Source: Flammeovirgaceae bacterium UBA6059 (GTDB lineage Bacteria > Bacteroidota > Bacteroidia > Cytophagales > Cyclobacteriaceae). From it: a stretch of 64,000 nucleotides of DNA. Location: contig DIYH01000040.1 of assembly GCA_002435755.1 (NCBI GenBank), positions 1-64,000 on the forward strand, given 5' to 3'. This document shows positions 19,626 through 29,700 of this stretch, piece after piece. Within the stretch, counting starts at the first letter, position 1. Each line of letters starts with the position of its first letter. The position numbers and the translations under genes are program-made. A model generated the notes under the pieces. It had not been told where the DNA came from, searched no databases, and worked only from the letters and a program-made list of their open reading frames with translations.

Positions 19626-21056
19626 ATGTCAGAGATCACCACAGGGGCTAAGGACAAAGTACCTTTTATCCAGAAGGCTGCTTTTGGATCGGGGCACCTG
19701 GTCAATAACTTGATGCCTGGAGCCCTGGCCATTTTCATGTTCTTTCTCCTTACCGCGTTTGGTATGGACCCCTTTTTGGCGGGATTGCTGGGAGGATTAC
19801 CAAGAATAGTTGATGCCGTTTCAGACCCTATTATGGGTTACATTTCTGATAACACCAATACTAAGTGGGGAAGACGTAGACCTTTCATTTTTGTTGGTGC
19901 TATTCTAACGGGTCTTTTGTTCATTTTGCTTTGGCAAATGGACGAGAATAACTCGCAGGATTACAATTTTTGGTATTTCCTGATCATATCTGCCGTCTTT
20001 ATCCTCGCAAATACGATGTTTTCCACGCCGCTTATTGGATTAGGCTATGAGATGACATCCGACTACAATGAGCGCACGAGATTAATGGGTTTAGCCAATA
20101 TTGTCGGGCAGGTAGCTTGGATGGTTGTACCCTGGTTTTGGGTACTGATTGCTGATGAAAGCTTATTCGCCACCCAAGCAGAAGGTGTAAGGCAACTCTC
20201 GATTATCGTCGGTGTGATCGCCATCGTTTTTGGTGTCTTGCCAGCAATATTCTGTCAGGGTATTGATTCCAGTAAAATCGAGAATCGTCAAGAAATATCG
20301 CTAAAGGAGTTGGTCAATATCTTTAGTAAGCTCTTTCAAGGTATTGTAGAAGTGTTCCGCCACAAGCCATTTTTGAGATTGTGTGGTGCGACGTTCCTGG
20401 TATTTAATGGCTTTCAAATTGTGGCATCATTTAGTTTCTTCATCATTCTCTTTTACCTGTTCAATGGAGACTATGCTGCAGCCGGCACATGGCCGGCTTG
20501 GTTTTCTACCATTCTTGCGATTATTACAGCATTCTTTGTTATCCCAATTGTATCATGGATGGCAAACAAATGGGGAAAGAAGAATTCATTCATCATTTCC
20601 ACCGCGATTTCAATTGTAGGTTATGGCCTAAAATGGTGGGGCTTCAACCCTGATAATCCACTTCTTATGTTTTTTCCGCTACCGCTAATGGCTTTTGGTT
20701 TGGGATGTCTATTCACGTTGATGATGAGTATGACAGCTGATATTTGTGACTTAGATGAATTGGAGAATGGAATGCCCCGTAAGGAAGGTACCTTCGGAGC
20801 AATATACTGGTGGACGGTGAAGCTTGGGCAAGCACTTGCGCTCATCGTTGGCGGAGCTGTATTGTCATGGGTAGGTTTTGATGGAAATGCGGCTACTCAA
20901 ACAGCTGAAACGCTCACTCAATTGAGAATCGCAGATATAATTATTCCATCGGTAACTGCTGCTCTGGCTATTGCGGTCATGTGGAATTATAGCTTGTCGG
21001 AAGAAAAAGCCAAATCGATTAAGGCAGAATTGGAATCTCGAAGAGGCGCCTTGTGA
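19626..21056 (+). CDS. GPH-family (MelB-like) sugar:cation symporter
   Basis: The protein has 476 residues and about 12 hydrophobic segments. The GPH/MelB hallmark SDPIMGYISD followed by KWGRRR lies at residues 66-85, and a second family-typical segment MSMTADICDLDE appears near residue 370. The family imports oligosaccharides or glycosides with Na+ or H+. Its place directly after the periplasmic enzymes and before intracellular ones suggests uptake of glucose or short beta-1,3-gluco-oligosaccharides. It is a paralogue of the transporter half of the fusion gene 700 nt downstream, with similar N-termini (KVPFIQKAAFG against KVPFGQKFAFG). Confidence 0.9.
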   Translation: MSEITTGAKDKVPFIQKAAFGSGHLVNNLMPGALAIFMFFLLTAFGMDPFLAGLLGGLPRIVDAVSDPIMGYISDNTNTKWGRRRPFIFVGAILTGLLFILLWQMDENNSQDYNFWYFLIISAVFILANTMFSTPLIGLGYEMTSDYNERTRLMGLANIVGQVAWMVVPWFWVLIADESLFATQAEGVRQLSIIVGVIAIVFGVLPAIFCQGIDSSKIENRQEISLKELVNIFSKLFQGIVEVFRHKPFLRLCGATFLVFNGFQIVASFSFFIILFYLFNGDYAAAGTWPAWFSTILAIITAFFVIPIVSWMANKWGKKNSFIISTAISIVGYGLKWWGFNPDNPLLMFFPLPLMAFGLGCLFTLMMSMTADICDLDELENGMPRKEGTFGAIYWWTVKLGQALALIVGGAVLSWVGFDGNAATQTAETLTQLRIADIIIPSVTAALAIAVMWNYSLSEEKAKSIKAELESRRGAL

Positions 21057-21082
21057 TTAAGTAGTACTAAACAACCAAAAAA

Positions 21083-21718
21083 ATGTCAGCAAAACTTTTT
21101 ATCATACTAGTCGGGGTTGTTCTGATACTTATAGCAGTCCTAAGTGCACTTGGCAAAAAAGAATCAAATGGTCTCATCAGTCATAAGGCGGGTATTCCGC
21201 TAGGTATACTAGGTGTACTTATGATCATATTCGGAAGCTATACTTCTGACGTCAGCTATGTAAGTAGCCAGATGGAACAAATCTCCAGAGGCAATAAAAT
21301 GGAGATTGAGGGTCCAGTAGACGCTGTGAAGGTGATCTCACCGCTTGAAGCTGATTCTGTTGATTGCAGGATTCTTTCGATGGGAGTATATCCTGAAGGG
21401 CATGAGAAAGATATCTGGGTGGTATTAAAACCTACCGATAATAAATACTATCCGCAATCTGACCATACCAATACCTCTTACAAGAGAGATGGTGAATGGC
21501 AGGTAGTCACGAGGTTTGGGGGTGACTTAGGCGAGAAATATGAACTTATTGTGTACGAGACCGACGCTTCAGCTTCTGAGTTTTTTAGTTCGACCATTGA
21601 AGATTGGAAAGACCAAGGTTCCTATCCAGGTCTGGCTGATAATGAAATTCCCTCTGGCGCTACAGAGGTAGATAAGGTGAGTGTCTTCTTAAGGAAGAAT
21701 TGCAGAGGTGTATTCTAA
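21083..21718 (+). CDS. Small membrane-anchored protein of unknown function in the glucan locus
   Basis: The protein has 211 residues; I do not recognise the family. Two hydrophobic segments (about residues 4-22 and 38-54) are separated by a short basic loop with GKKESNG, and a soluble part of about 155 residues follows. The second segment ends in GSYTSDVSYV, and the soluble part is rich in Asp, Glu and Tyr with KDIWVVLKPTDNKYYP in its middle and three Cys in total. The gene lies 26 nt after one GPH symporter and 31 nt before the symporter-GH17 fusion, so it is very likely co-expressed with them. It could be an accessory subunit or sensor for transport, which is speculation based on position only. 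Confidence 0.7.
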   Translation: MSAKLFIILVGVVLILIAVLSALGKKESNGLISHKAGIPLGILGVLMIIFGSYTSDVSYVSSQMEQISRGNKMEIEGPVDAVKVISPLEADSVDCRILSMGVYPEGHEKDIWVVLKPTDNKYYPQSDHTNTSYKRDGEWQVVTRFGGDLGEKYELIVYETDASASEFFSSTIEDWKDQGSYPGLADNEIPSGATEVDKVSVFLRKNCRGVF

Positions 21719-21749
21719 TTTTTAATCAACCTAAAACAACCAACCCAAC

Positions 21750-24125
21750 GTGACCCAAACTTCATCCCACCAAAAGGTACCATTTGGACAGAAATTCGCA
21801 TTTGGTATTGGCATGTTAGCCAATCAAATGTTCCCTGCGGCTTTAGGTATTTTCATGGCCGTACTGGTGCAAAATTTAGGGTTTCCTGGGTGGATGTATT
21901 CGCTCGTCTACTTCTTGCCGCGTCTTTCAGATTCCATTACAGATCCCATTATGGGATTTATATCTGACAACACTAAATCGAAATGGGGGCGTAGACGCCA
22001 ATATGTAATCATTGGAGCCTTCGTTATGGGTGCTGCCTTCGCAATCATGTGGCAGCTTTCTGCATCAAATACACTTTATCAAAATTTCTGGCACTTCTTT
22101 GGTTGGTCGTTTGTCTTTTACCTGGGTCTGACGATTTTCAGTGTGCCTTATGTAGCCATGGGCTATGAAATGAGTGACGATTTTCATGAGCGTACGAACA
22201 TCATGGCGACTGCTCAGCTGATCGGTCAGTTGGCTTGGGTACTTGCTCCTTGGATCTGGGTAATCATTTACGATCCTAATCTTTTCCCACCGATCATGGA
22301 TGGCGATCAGGTGGCCGTGCCATCATTTGAGACTGGTACACACCAGTTGTCTTTAGGAATAGCCGTTGTATTCACCTTTTGTGCAATGGTTCCGGGTTTA
22401 TTTATACCAAGTAAGTCCACATTGAATGAGGATTATGAACCGCTCAATATCAGTGGTATTGGCAATAGCCTAAAGAAGATATGGATTGGATTTGTTCAAG
22501 CCTTTCAGTCTAAGCCATTTCGTCAGCTGTGCTTCTCTACTTTTCTGGTGTATAACGCCTTTATGACGATATCCGGATTCTCATTTTTCATCATCGTTTG
22601 GTATTTGTTCGGTGGAGTAACAGGTCCTGAAGGCTCAGATGTCTGGCCGACCTTGTTCGGTTCTATTGGTGCGGCTATTACCACGCTCTTTGTCATTCCT
22701 ATAGTTGCGTGGATGTCCAAGAAGATGGGTAAGAAGAAGGCATTCATGGTATCCCAATCAATTTCCATCTTCGGCTACCTAAGTTTCCTCTTTTTGTTTG
22801 TTCCAGGAAAGCCTTGGTTATTCCTGTTCGCTTTACCATTCCACTCATTTGGGATAGGTAGTCTCTTCACCTTGATGATGAGTATGACGGCTGATGTCAT
22901 CGACCTGGATGAGTTAAATCATGGTGTGAGGCGTGAGGGCGTATTTGGAGCCATCTATTGGTACATGGTGAAGTTCGGATTTGCTATTGCTGGTGGATTG
23001 AGCGGCGTGATTTTGATCTTGGTTGGATTTGATGGTAATCTGTCAGAACAGCCTCCGGGTGCCATTGACGGCTTAAGGTATTTCTTCACAGGTCTGCCTA
23101 TACTCGGTACGCTTGGTGCGCTTTGGATAATGTCTAATTATGATATTGATGAAGAGCGAGCTAATGAGATTAGGGAGGCGATAGCCAGATCTAAGGTGAC
23201 TAAAAAAGGGACAGCTTCTCATTTGCGCAATAAGCTGATGTCGCTTGACAAGAATTTTGAACCTAAACCTCTAATAGACCTATCGGACAAATCAAGAGAA
23301 GACCTAATAAAACTATTCACCGCTAGGTTTGAGCAGGGCATGCACGGTTTGTGCTTCAGTCCCTATGAAGAAGGACAACATATTACAGATAATCTAAGCC
23401 GGGAGCAGATTGAGAGAAGGATGAAGGTAGTAACTCCTTCAGTTAAATGGGTTAGATCTTTTGCTTGCTCTGGTGGAAATGAGATGATTCCTGAAGTAGC
23501 TCACAAAAAAGGTCTCAAAACCATGGTTGGTGCCTGGATAGGCAATGATTCGAAAAGTAGTCAAGAGGAAGTCAGTAAGCTGATAGAGCTAGCTAAGAAG
23601 GGATACGTGGACGTGGCGGTTGTAGGTAATGAGGTGCTCATGAGAGGAGAGTTGAGTGAGGAACAGGTGGTTAGCTATATCAAGCAAGTACGTGAAGCAC
23701 TTCCTGAAAATATTCCGGTAGGCTATGTCGATGCTTACTATCAGTTCATCGAGCGACCTTCGCTTGTAGACGCTTGCGATTTGATACTTGCGAATTGCTA
23801 CCCTTTCTGGGAAGGCATTGATAATGACGTGTCGGCCTTTAGTGTCCAACACATGTATCAGCTTACGAAGGAAGTTGCTAAGGATAAAAAGGTGATTATC
23901 ACGGAGACAGGTTGGCCCTGTGGAGGCAAGAGTGTGGACGATGCTGTGCCTTCAGATGAAAACGCCATGAGATTCTTTATCAAAATACAAAAGTGGGCAC
24001 AGGAAGAAGATGTAAAACTCTTTTATTTCTCGTCCTTTGACGAACCCTGGAAAATTGAATATGAAGGTGAAGTTGGTGGTAAGTGGGGGCTGTGGGATAA
24101 AGATGAGAAGCTTAAATTTGTCTAA
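21750..24125 (+). CDS. GPH sugar symporter fused to an intracellular GH17 domain
   Basis: The protein has 791 residues. Residues 1 to about 475 are a complete GPH/MelB symporter with TDPIMGFISD at 64-73, SKWGRRR, and MSMTADVIDLDE. After a short charged linker, residues about 491-791 are a complete GH17 barrel: E628 in VVGNEVL (acid/base), E719 in ITETGWP (nucleophile) and FSSFDEPWK near the end. The junction matches the N-terminus of the free GH17 protein encoded next (RNKLMSL against RGNKVMSL), so the fusion appears to join two whole genes. GPH proteins have both termini inside, so the enzyme domain should face the cytoplasm and could process glucan fragments as they enter. The start is GTG; the N-terminus then aligns with the paralogous symporter. 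No Shine-Dalgarno is visible. Confidence 0.9.
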   Translation: MTQTSSHQKVPFGQKFAFGIGMLANQMFPAALGIFMAVLVQNLGFPGWMYSLVYFLPRLSDSITDPIMGFISDNTKSKWGRRRQYVIIGAFVMGAAFAIMWQLSASNTLYQNFWHFFGWSFVFYLGLTIFSVPYVAMGYEMSDDFHERTNIMATAQLIGQLAWVLAPWIWVIIYDPNLFPPIMDGDQVAVPSFETGTHQLSLGIAVVFTFCAMVPGLFIPSKSTLNEDYEPLNISGIGNSLKKIWIGFVQAFQSKPFRQLCFSTFLVYNAFMTISGFSFFIIVWYLFGGVTGPEGSDVWPTLFGSIGAAITTLFVIPIVAWMSKKMGKKKAFMVSQSISIFGYLSFLFLFVPGKPWLFLFALPFHSFGIGSLFTLMMSMTADVIDLDELNHGVRREGVFGAIYWYMVKFGFAIAGGLSGVILILVGFDGNLSEQPPGAIDGLRYFFTGLPILGTLGALWIMSNYDIDEERANEIREAIARSKVTKKGTASHLRNKLMSLDKNFEPKPLIDLSDKSREDLIKLFTARFEQGMHGLCFSPYEEGQHITDNLSREQIERRMKVVTPSVKWVRSFACSGGNEMIPEVAHKKGLKTMVGAWIGNDSKSSQEEVSKLIELAKKGYVDVAVVGNEVLMRGELSEEQVVSYIKQVREALPENIPVGYVDAYYQFIERPSLVDACDLILANCYPFWEGIDNDVSAFSVQHMYQLTKEVAKDKKVIITETGWPCGGKSVDDAVPSDENAMRFFIKIQKWAQEEDVKLFYFSSFDEPWKIEYEGEVGGKWGLWDKDEKLKFV

Positions 24126-24155
24126 ACATCCATTCGATTTTAATTAATACTAATA

Positions 24156-25040
24156 ATGTCATACAGAGGAAATAAAGTGATGTCCCTAGCGGGCATAGAT
24201 ACGAATCAGCTTTCAGCGGAAGAATTAATTGACCTGTTTAAGGAGCATCTTGAACTTGGCATGCATGGCATTTGCTTCAGTGCATATGTCGAAGGACAGA
24301 ATCCTGGAGATCAATTAACTGAAGAGCAGATCAGGAGAAGAATGGAGATCATTAAGCCCTACACGAAATGGGTGCGCTCATTCTCTTGTATTGAAGGGAA
24401 TGAAATGATCGCTCGTATTGCGAAGGAATATGGGCTTAAAACGTTGGTTGGTGCTTGGTTAGGCGAAGATCCTGAGGTTAACGAAAAGGAAATAGCTGGT
24501 CTGATCGAAATGACCAAGAATGGATACGTTGACATTGCTGCGGTTGGAAACGAGGTACTTTATAGAAAGGAACTTTCGGAAGACGAATTGTTAGGATTCA
24601 TCCATAGAGTGAAGGATGCTATACCTGGTACGCCTGTCGGCTATGTGGATGCATATTACGAATTCTCTATCAAGCCTAGAATAACCGAAGCTTGTGACGT
24701 CATTCTGGCTAATTGCTATCCATTCTGGGAAGGTTGTCACATTGACTATTCGCTTTTGTACATGAAGAACATGTACTACCAGGCGATGGCAGCAGGTCAG
24801 GGAAAGAAAGTGATCATCACGGAAACTGGCTGGCCAAGTCAAGGTACTCCTACACATGGAGCTCAACCTTCTGATGAGAACTTCTTGAAGTATTTCATCA
24901 ACACCCAGAAGTGGTCTAGAGAAGACAATATCGATATCTTCTATTTCTCATCATTTGATGAGGCCTGGAAAGTAGGAGATGAAGGCGATGTAGGCGCCTA
25001 CTGGGGTATCTGGGACAAAGACGAGCAACTTAAGTACTAA
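24156..25040 (+). CDS. Cytoplasmic GH17-family beta-1,3-glucan enzyme
   Basis: The protein has 294 residues and no signal peptide or membrane segment, so it should stay in the cytoplasm. It consists of one GH17 barrel: E133 in AVGNEVL as acid/base, E223 in ITETGWPS as nucleophile, and FSSFDEAWK near the end. It is strongly similar over its whole length to the C-terminal domain of the preceding transporter fusion, which points to a duplication. GH17 enzymes hydrolyse or transglycosylate beta-1,3-glucan; an intracellular form could trim or elongate imported oligosaccharides before phosphorolysis. The gene is 30 nt after the fusion gene and 84 nt before the sugar porter. Hydrolase and transglycosylase activity cannot be separated by sequence reading alone. 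Confidence 0.88.
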   Translation: MSYRGNKVMSLAGIDTNQLSAEELIDLFKEHLELGMHGICFSAYVEGQNPGDQLTEEQIRRRMEIIKPYTKWVRSFSCIEGNEMIARIAKEYGLKTLVGAWLGEDPEVNEKEIAGLIEMTKNGYVDIAAVGNEVLYRKELSEDELLGFIHRVKDAIPGTPVGYVDAYYEFSIKPRITEACDVILANCYPFWEGCHIDYSLLYMKNMYYQAMAAGQGKKVIITETGWPSQGTPTHGAQPSDENFLKYFINTQKWSREDNIDIFYFSSFDEAWKVGDEGDVGAYWGIWDKDEQLKY

Positions 25041-25124
25041 GCTTTAGCTCTCTATGATGGTTTAGACTGCTAGCAACTAACGATTTAGCGAGATACCATC
25101 AACTAATAACCATCAACCCAAACC

Positions 25125-26687
25125 ATGAACGAGAAAAGCGGCTATATCACTCGAATTGCATTAATCGTAGCATTAGGAGGTTTCTTAATGGGTTTCGATG
25201 CATCTGTGATATCGGGTGTCGTAAAGTTCATTGAACCCGAGTTTGATTTGACCAAACTCGAACTTGGTTGGTCGGTGGCTTCATTGACACTTACGGCTAC
25301 ATTAGCGATGATGGTGTCTGGACCATTGAGTGACAAATACGGTCGACGAACGGTGCTAAAGTTTGCCGCTATTCTCTATGCCGTCTCTGCTCTAGGTTCT
25401 GCAATAGCTCCGTCATTTTTAACGCTCGTGATCGCTCGAATGATCGGTGGTCTAGGGGTAGGAGCCTCATTGATTCTGGCACCTATGTACATAGCTGAGA
25501 TTGCACCGCCTGCCATGAGAGGTAGAATGGTATCATTTAATCAGCTCAACATCGTCATCGGTATTTCGGTCGCTTTTTTCACTAACTACCTAATACTTAG
25601 CTGGGGCCAGTCAGATGCTGGATGGGCTGAGGCTTTGAAACTGGATGAGTACAATTGGAGATGGATGCTCGGACTTGAGTTGCTACCGGCTGTGCTCTAC
25701 TATTTAGGACTATTCTTTGTACCTAAGAGCCCGCGGTGGTTGGTCATGAAAGGACAGACGGATCAGGCGCTCACTGTTATGCAGCAGTTTACTGATCAGG
25801 AAGACGCCAAGAAGCAGATTACAGAAGCTGCAGATAGTATTGAATTGGATAAGAACAGTGAAGAAGCCGGGTTGACCGAGTTTTTCAAACCTATGTATCG
25901 CACCATGCTCTTAATCGGTGTGGTGGTGGCCATTCTACAACAGATCACTGGTATTAATTCTGTCTTCTTTTATGCACCGATGATTTTCGAGCAGTCTGGT
26001 ATCGGTACGGATGCTTCATTCATTCAGGCTATTCTGGTAGGTATAACGAATCTGGTCTTTACTGTACTGGCTATACTTTACATCGATAAACTCGGTAGAA
26101 AACCACTACTTGTGGTTGGCTTAGCAGGAATCACAGTATGTATGAGTCTTCTTGCTTATGGCTTTGGATCTGCCACTTACAAGCTTGATCAGACATCACT
26201 TTCGACCATGCCAAAAGAGCTAGTAATGTCAGACATTTCTACGATAGTAGGTAAGGAGTTTGACGATGATGTAAGTTTTAAAAATGCGATACGTACGGCA
26301 CTAGGTGATGAGATGGCGGGTACTCATGAGTCTGATCTCATTACAGCGTCGATCGACATGAATCCAACATTGATTTTGGTCGGGATACTAGGCTTTGTTG
26401 CCTCGTTTGCCATATCCATTGGACCGGTAATGTGGGTGTTGTTTTCAGAGCTATTCCCCATTCGCATAAAAGGGGCAGCCATCTCATTTGTAGGCTTTAT
26501 TAACTCTGCAATAAGTTATTTGGTCCAGCAGTTTTTCCCTTGGGAGTTAGACACATTTGGCAATAGCGTTACCTTTCTCATCTATGGGGCCTTTGCGGCT
26601 GTTGGACTCATTTTCATTATTTCTTACGTACCCGAAACCAAAGGGAAATCTCTAGAGGAACTGGAAAAAGTATTGATCAGAAAATAA
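25125..26687 (+). CDS. SP-family MFS sugar porter (XylE/GlcP-like)
   Basis: The protein has 520 residues and 12 predicted membrane helices. Sugar-porter signatures are present: GFDASVISG in helix 1, DKYGRR after helix 2, a PxSPRWL motif (PKSPRWLV) after helix 6, QQITGINSVFFYAP in helix 7 and PETKGKSLEELE at the C-terminus. A loop of about 65 residues before helix 10 is longer than in E. coli XylE, a form seen in other Bacteroidota porters. It probably imports glucose released in the periplasm by proton symport. In this locus it complements the two GPH transporters, which may take the longer products. Confidence 0.92.
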   Translation: MNEKSGYITRIALIVALGGFLMGFDASVISGVVKFIEPEFDLTKLELGWSVASLTLTATLAMMVSGPLSDKYGRRTVLKFAAILYAVSALGSAIAPSFLTLVIARMIGGLGVGASLILAPMYIAEIAPPAMRGRMVSFNQLNIVIGISVAFFTNYLILSWGQSDAGWAEALKLDEYNWRWMLGLELLPAVLYYLGLFFVPKSPRWLVMKGQTDQALTVMQQFTDQEDAKKQITEAADSIELDKNSEEAGLTEFFKPMYRTMLLIGVVVAILQQITGINSVFFYAPMIFEQSGIGTDASFIQAILVGITNLVFTVLAILYIDKLGRKPLLVVGLAGITVCMSLLAYGFGSATYKLDQTSLSTMPKELVMSDISTIVGKEFDDDVSFKNAIRTALGDEMAGTHESDLITASIDMNPTLILVGILGFVASFAISIGPVMWVLFSELFPIRIKGAAISFVGFINSAISYLVQQFFPWELDTFGNSVTFLIYGAFAAVGLIFIISYVPETKGKSLEELEKVLIRK

Positions 26688-26742
26688 GGATTGAGTTTCT
26701 TAGTGGCTTGATCAAAACTTGATCTAAAATCGATATACAACT

Positions 26743-29700
26743 ATGGCAAACAATATATACATCGGCGAAAGCCCAGTGGTTGACTCATCCAAAGAAGTTA
26801 CTGGAGCTTACGTAGAACTAGAAGGAGAGAAGTTCTACAAGATTGCCAATTATGACGGAATGCGTCCGTTTTTCATCAGTTTGGTCAGCGACTCTGACCA
26901 CTGGTTATTCATTTCTAGCTCTGGGGGCTTGAGCGCTGGCCGTAAGAATGAAGGAAGCGCGTTGTTTCCTTATTATACTGATGATAAGATATCGGACGCC
27001 AATGAGACTGTAGGCAATAAAGCGCTCATCATTACCCAACGTGCCGCAGGACGCAAGCAACTTTGGGAACCCTTCTCTAAGAATACTTCCGGTGTTTATA
27101 ACTGTGAGCGAAACATTTATAAGAATGTCACGGGCAATCGACTGATTTTTGAAGAGATCAACCATGATCTTCAACTCAAGTATCAATATTCCTGGGAGTT
27201 TTCAGATTCACATGGTTTTGTAAAGCGCTCCTCTATCGAGAATTTGGGTAGCGATGCAGTCTCTGTCAATCTATTGGATGGGTTACAGTCTGTAATGCCG
27301 TATGGTGTAAATAGTGGGCTACAGGACATTAGAAGTAATCTCGCCAATGCCTATAAGCGCAACGAACTAGATAGTACTACTGGGCTTGGCATGTTTGCGC
27401 TAAGCTCTATGATTGTAGACCGTGCAGAACCGAGCGAGGCACTGAAGTCTACTACTGTCTGGTCTATAGGCTTAGATGTTAGTAATTATCTGCTTAGCAG
27501 TTTCCAGCTAGACAAGTTCCGACAAACAGGAGAGGTGACTACCGAAACTGACGTAAAAGCTGAAGTAGGCGCCTACTTTGTTCAGAGTCAATTTGACCTG
27601 GCTTCAAGCGCTAGCGCGAATTGGATGACAGTATCAGAACTGAATCAGGACTATGCCGCTGTTGTATCACTACAGGAGCAACTAGCAGATCCAGAAAACC
27701 TTGAAGCTGCGGTGAGTAAAAGTATCGCTGATGGTACAGTTGCATTGGCCAAGAAAGTAGCACTTGCTGATGGATTCCAACTGACCAAAGATGACCTGAG
27801 TTGTGGGAGGCATTTCTCGAATGTTCTATTCAATATCATGCGTGGAGGTCTTTTTGAAGAGCAATACACCATTCACGCTGATGACCTAGCAGCATATGCT
27901 GAATCAATAAACAAGCCGGTCTTTTCGAATAATGCTTCATTCTTTGATGCACTACCTGACACCTTAAGCTTGGATGAGCTTTCGGCAAAAGCACAAGCTA
28001 GTGGAGATGCTGACCTTATCAGAATATGCCAGGAATATCTACCATTGACGTTTAGCAGAAGACATGGAGACCCTTCGCGACCCTGGAACAGATTCTCGAT
28101 AGAGCTTAAAACTGAAGACGGAGGCGTCAATAGACAGTATGCCGGTAACTGGAGAGATATTTTCCAGAACTGGGAGGCATTAGCTGCCTCTATTCCGGGA
28201 TATACCAATAGCATTATTGCCAAGTTCGTCAATGCTTCCACGGTTGACGGATACAATCCATACAGAATTAGCCGAGATGGAATCGACTGGGAAGTAATCG
28301 AGCCGGATGATCCTTGGTCATATATCGGATACTGGGGTGATCACCAGATCATCTATTTGCAAAAACTGCTTGAAGTTTCAGTACAGCATTTCCCTGATCA
28401 GATTCATGAAATGTTATCTGCAGACCAGTTCGTTTATGCGAATGTGCCTTACCGCATCAAAGGATATGCGGATATTGTGAAAGACCCACAAGACACCATA
28501 CTCTTGGATGATGACATAGAGCACCTCACCCATGATCGCGTTTCTAGTGTAGGTGCTGATGGCAAGCTGGTATTCGCTAAAGATGGGGGATTGGTTCATG
28601 CCAACCTCACGGAGAAGTTGTTAGTGATGGTATTGGCCAAGCTTTCCAATTTTATCCCAGAAGCTGGAATCTGGCTTAACACCCAGCGACCAGAGTGGAA
28701 TGATGCTAATAATGCATTAGTTGGTAATGGTGTGTCTATGGTGACACTCTACTATTTACGAAGAAATATAGCTTTCCTTAAAGAACTATATGGTGAGGTA
28801 AATGTGTCCTCCTTTAAAGTTCATGAAGAGGTCAAAGCGTTATTTGATAAAATCAATTCAGCCTTTAACTCTTATGCTGCACATATTGAAACAGGATTTT
28901 CGGACGAAGTAAGAAAATCACTTGTCGACGAATTAGGTATTGCCGGAGAGCATTACCGTGATGCAGTCTATAATGCCTTTGGAAGTAAAGAAGAATTATC
29001 AAAAGATGATCTGATAAGTTTCTTCGATCTTTCTCTGAAATACATCGATCAGTCTATTGCTGTCAACAAGCGCGAGGATGGTATGTATCATGCCTATAAC
29101 CTTCTTTCTTTTGAAAGCAATAAGTTGACGATTGACTATTTGTATGAGATGCTGGAAGGTCAGGTGGCTGCATTATCAGCGGGTACGTTTTCTCTCAAGG
29201 AAGCACTTTCTGTACTAGACGCGCTAAAGTCGAGTGCTATTTTCCGTCCGGATCAGTACAGCTATATGCTGTACCCCAATCGGGAACTACCAAAATTTCT
29301 AGAGAGGAATGTGATACCTAATGAGTTTGTAGAGCAATCAGAACTTGCTAAAGTACTCATCAAAGAAGGTAATAGAGAACTGTTAGTGAAGGACGCTAAA
29401 GGCAACTATCACTTCAATGGTACTTTCAATAACAATATCAACCTCAAGGCCTGTCTTGATAAACTAAAGTCAGGTCCTCATGCTAATCTGGTCAGTAAGG
29501 AATATGATGCCTATTTACAGGTGTTTGAGGAGATGTTCGATCATAAGTCATTTACCGGTAGGTCGGGTACATTTTTCGGATACGAAGGATTGGGTAGCAT
29601 CTATTGGCACATGGTGTCCAAGCTGCTACTAGCTGTACAGGAGTGTATTTGGAATGCTTCAGAAGAAGAGAAGAATTCTCCTGAAATGTGGAAACTGGTC

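Noticed and set aside
25055..25115. Inverted TGATGGTT / AACCATCA words before the SP porter gene
   Set aside because: The arms are 8 bp with a 45-nt loop, and the second arm word occurs twice; too weak for a regulatory call.
27873..28256. 127-codon open frame on the minus strand inside the phosphorylase gene
   Set aside because: It is antisense to conserved phosphorylase motifs and has no recognisable protein pattern.
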